Below are positions 4,808 through 6,718 of a DNA stretch of 6,718 nt, one piece after another; the first letter of the stretch is position 1; each line of letters begins with the position of its first letter. The notes below the pieces were generated by a model. It saw only the letters and a program-made list of their open reading frames with translations, ran no database searches and had not been told where the DNA came from. The position numbers were made by a program, and so were the translations under genes. Source of the DNA: Bacteroidota bacterium (GTDB taxonomy: Bacteria; Bacteroidota; Bacteroidia; Chitinophagales; UBA2359). Location of the stretch: contig JAHDGP010000259.1 in the NCBI GenBank assembly GCA_020627525.1, positions 1 to 6,718 of the forward strand, read 5' to 3'.

Positions 4808-6523
4808 TCAAGAGGCTACAGCATTTGATGCTGCGACCCAATTTTTAATCTTTCTTTCAAGAACTTTTAATGGTATACAACCTGGTTCCAATACAATATT
4901 GTGAAACTCTTTTACATCAAAATTTTCACCCATTTCTTTTTCTGCAAAAGCTCTCAATTCCAACATTTTTATCTGTCCAATTTTGTAAGACAGTGCTTGA
5001 CCAGGGTTTGCCATATAACGTTCAATTTCAGATTCTATAATATCTAAAGGATCAGCTTGATTTTCAACAGAATATTTTATGGCATCTTCTCTGGTCCAAC
5101 CTTTGGTGTGTAAAGCCGGATCAACCACAAGTCTGATGGCACGGTGCATCTCTGCCCCTAACATACCAAAATATTGATAGGGGTCTGTATATAGACCTAA
5201 CTCTTTCCCTAAAGATTCGCAATATAAAGCCCAACCCTCTCCGTATGCACTATACCATATAATCTTTCTAATGGCTGGTAGGTTTTTGTTTTCCTGCTGT
5301 AAAGACAATTGATAATGGTGACCAGGAATAGCCTCATGTAAAAACAAATCTTCGTCGCTATATATATTGTGTTTTGTAGCATCTGGAATTGGAATATAAA
5401 AAACACCAGGACGTGTTCCGTCAATCGAACCCAGACTGTATTCAGCACTGGCAGATTTTTCTCTAAACTCCTCTGTTCTCCTTACTTCAAATGGAGACTT
5501 TGGACGTTTGTCAAACAGTTTATCCAGTTGTGGCAACATTCTTTCGTGAATGGCATTGTAGTTGTCAATTATTTGTTGTGGCTCAGTAAATGGCATCAGC
5601 TCTTTTTTGTTTCTGACAAAATCAAAAAAGGCTTTTAAATCTCCTTCAAAACCTATTTCATTTTTTACCTTTTCCATTTCTGAACGCAATCTTGCAACCT
5701 CTTTCAAACCGAGTTCGTAAATGTCATTTGCATTCAGATCAACGGTTGAGGTGTACTTCTTAATGCTGTATTGATACATTTCTGCACCTTTTTCATAAGC
5801 ATCAAAACCAGCAGTTTCTCTACCAGCAGGCAAATATTCATTTTCAAAAAAATCAGCCAACTTTTTATTTATTGGAATAATTTTTTCAGCCACCATATCT
5901 GTATATGCCGCCTTTATACGAATCTTGTCACTTTCAGGAAAATCATCTGGAAGCATTTTTACAGGCTTGTAAAACAAATGATCTTCTACATTTCCTTTAG
6001 ACAAAGCTGCAAATTGCGGAATAACTTTTTTAATCAATACTTTTGGTAAAACAAAACCTATATCCATTCCTTTGCGCATGTTCTCAATAGCCGTATTACA
6101 CCAAGCAATATAACCATCAACACGCATCAACCAATTGTCATAATCCTTAGGAGATTTAAAGGGTTGGGCAGATGCTCCACATGCTAATTGTCCAACAACT
6201 AAGTTTGTTGACCACATTTGATCAATTGGGGTTAATTCTCGTGAAAAAGATAATCCTTCCAATGCAATTTCACATTCCCATTGTAAAACCTCATGGCTTG
6301 TTTGATCTGTTTCATTGAGCAAATTTTTGTCAAAAGTCGTTAGTTTGTTCAGCGTATTTTGATAAAATGTTTTTGCTCGCTCTTTATATTCAGCTGAAAT
6401 AGAGTTTGGGAAAAGGTGATTAAAACGACTATCTCCAGCATATGTAGCTGCTAATGGATCTAATTCTAAATAATTGTCATAATATTTATGTAGGAAGTTT
6501 GCAAAAGATTTATTATCATTCAT
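4808..6523 (-). CDS. DUF885-family putative zinc metallopeptidase, cytoplasmic form
   Basis: The 571-residue protein starts at ATG 6523. An in-frame ATG at 6568 would give 586 residues, but it lies upstream of the likely -7 box at 6548-6555, so 6523 is preferred. The family mark HEAIPGHH (about residues 396-403) supplies the presumed zinc ligands and catalytic Glu; GEGWALYCE (428-436) probably gives the further acidic ligand. RYMANPGQALSYKIGQ (502-517) and RLVVDPALHTKGW (464-476) are other conserved DUF885 blocks. The N-terminus (ANFLHKYYDNYLELDPLAATYAGD) is the usual family start. The family is related by fold to M32-like carboxypeptidases, and peptide cleavage is inferred; the substrate is unknown. 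There is no signal peptide or lipobox, whereas many Bacteroidota members are exported. Length and all motifs are intact. It is transcribed alone, ends with TGA, and a strong hairpin lies 50 bases downstream. Confidence 0.9.
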   Translation of the reverse strand: MNDNKSFANFLHKYYDNYLELDPLAATYAGDSRFNHLFPNSISAEYKERAKTFYQNTLNKLTTFDKNLLNETDQTSHEVLQWECEIALEGLSFSRELTPIDQMWSTNLVVGQLACGASAQPFKSPKDYDNWLMRVDGYIAWCNTAIENMRKGMDIGFVLPKVLIKKVIPQFAALSKGNVEDHLFYKPVKMLPDDFPESDKIRIKAAYTDMVAEKIIPINKKLADFFENEYLPAGRETAGFDAYEKGAEMYQYSIKKYTSTVDLNANDIYELGLKEVARLRSEMEKVKNEIGFEGDLKAFFDFVRNKKELMPFTEPQQIIDNYNAIHERMLPQLDKLFDKRPKSPFEVRRTEEFREKSASAEYSLGSIDGTRPGVFYIPIPDATKHNIYSDEDLFLHEAIPGHHYQLSLQQENKNLPAIRKIIWYSAYGEGWALYCESLGKELGLYTDPYQYFGMLGAEMHRAIRLVVDPALHTKGWTREDAIKYSVENQADPLDIIESEIERYMANPGQALSYKIGQIKMLELRAFAEKEMGENFDVKEFHNIVLEPGCIPLKVLERKIKNWVAASNAVAS

Positions 6524-6547
6524 GAAATTTCTTTTTGGTTGAAGCTG

Positions 6548-6555
6548 CAAATTTA
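6548..6555 (-). promoter_or_regulatory. Promoter -7 box of the DUF885 gene
   Basis: Read on the minus strand this is TAAATTTG, an exact TAnnTTTG match. Transcription would start near 6542, leaving about 19 A-rich bases before ATG 6523, the usual leader for Bacteroidota genes without a Shine-Dalgarno site. The -33 region is T-rich but has no clear TTTG. The position decides the start codon in favour of 6523. Confidence 0.55.
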
Positions 6556-6632
6556 AGGAATGTCTCATTAAAATGTGTCAGAATTTGTTTTTTCATAATA
6601 TAAGTAGGTAAGCATAAATGTTCGTCACTTTT

Positions 6633-6695
6633 GATCTAGGGTATTTTTTCGATCTACAATCGAACCGCCGAAGCGGAAGAAAAACGGAACCCTAG
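6633..6695. repeat. Small inverted and direct repeats at the right edge
   Basis: CTAGGGT (6636-6642) and ACCCTAG (6689-6695) are exact reverse complements. Between them lie CGAT/ATCG at 6650-6662 and a CCGC/GCGG mini-hairpin with a CGAA loop at about 6665-6676. GATCT occurs at 6633-6637 and 6651-6655. No reading frame is apparent in these last bases, which are probably intergenic. The window ends before any role becomes clear. Confidence 0.35.
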
Positions 6696-6718
6696 CCCTA
6701 GCTAAGGTGAGTATTTTC

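Noticed and set aside
5209..6049. Three frames (5209-5448 minus, 5369-5638 plus, 5771-6049 plus) inside the DUF885 gene
   Set aside because: They overlap conserved DUF885 coding sequence in other frames and show no features of their own.

Overview
The window looks like a chromosomal segment from a member of the Bacteroidota, probably Flavobacteriia or Saprospiria. The grounds are AT-rich DNA, two proteins ending in type IX secretion (Por) type A sorting domains, start regions with no Shine-Dalgarno sequence, and promoter boxes matching the Bacteroidota -7 consensus TAnnTTTG. Species cannot be named from the sequence.

Layout. Positions 1-243 are non-coding and packed with short palindromic repeats: a 22-bp tandem repeat, then two REP-like hairpins in opposite orientation. 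Positions 298-1413 (+) encode a secreted protein with a short N-terminal part, a peptidase S74 intramolecular chaperone domain, a coiled coil and a T9SS sorting domain. A 30-bp-arm inverted repeat at 1456-1524 follows and may end its transcript. Positions 1649-2833 (+) hold a second secreted T9SS-type gene, interrupted by one in-frame TGA at 2126-2128. The frame is open on both sides, so it is either a very fresh pseudogene, a read-through gene or a sequence error. Positions 2835-3407 and 3634-4194 (both -) encode two paralogous free-standing NUMOD4/HNH endonucleases with a C-terminal helix-turn-helix. The first ends one base from the stop of the T9SS gene. Positions 4195-4807 carry no convincing gene but contain a perfect 17-bp hairpin, probably the terminator of the next gene. 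Positions 4808-6523 (-) encode a DUF885-family putative zinc peptidase without a signal peptide. The last 195 bases hold its promoter and small inverted repeats.

The genes do not form an obvious pathway. The two T9SS cargo genes are typical scattered surface or secreted proteins, the HNH pair looks like selfish, homing-type DNA, and the DUF885 gene is a separate housekeeping-type peptidase. I see no complete defence system, CRISPR array, tRNA, rRNA or insertion sequence. The points most worth a second look are the TGA-split secreted gene, the HNH pair whose DNA-binding tail is better conserved than its nuclease part, and the REP-like mosaic at the left edge.
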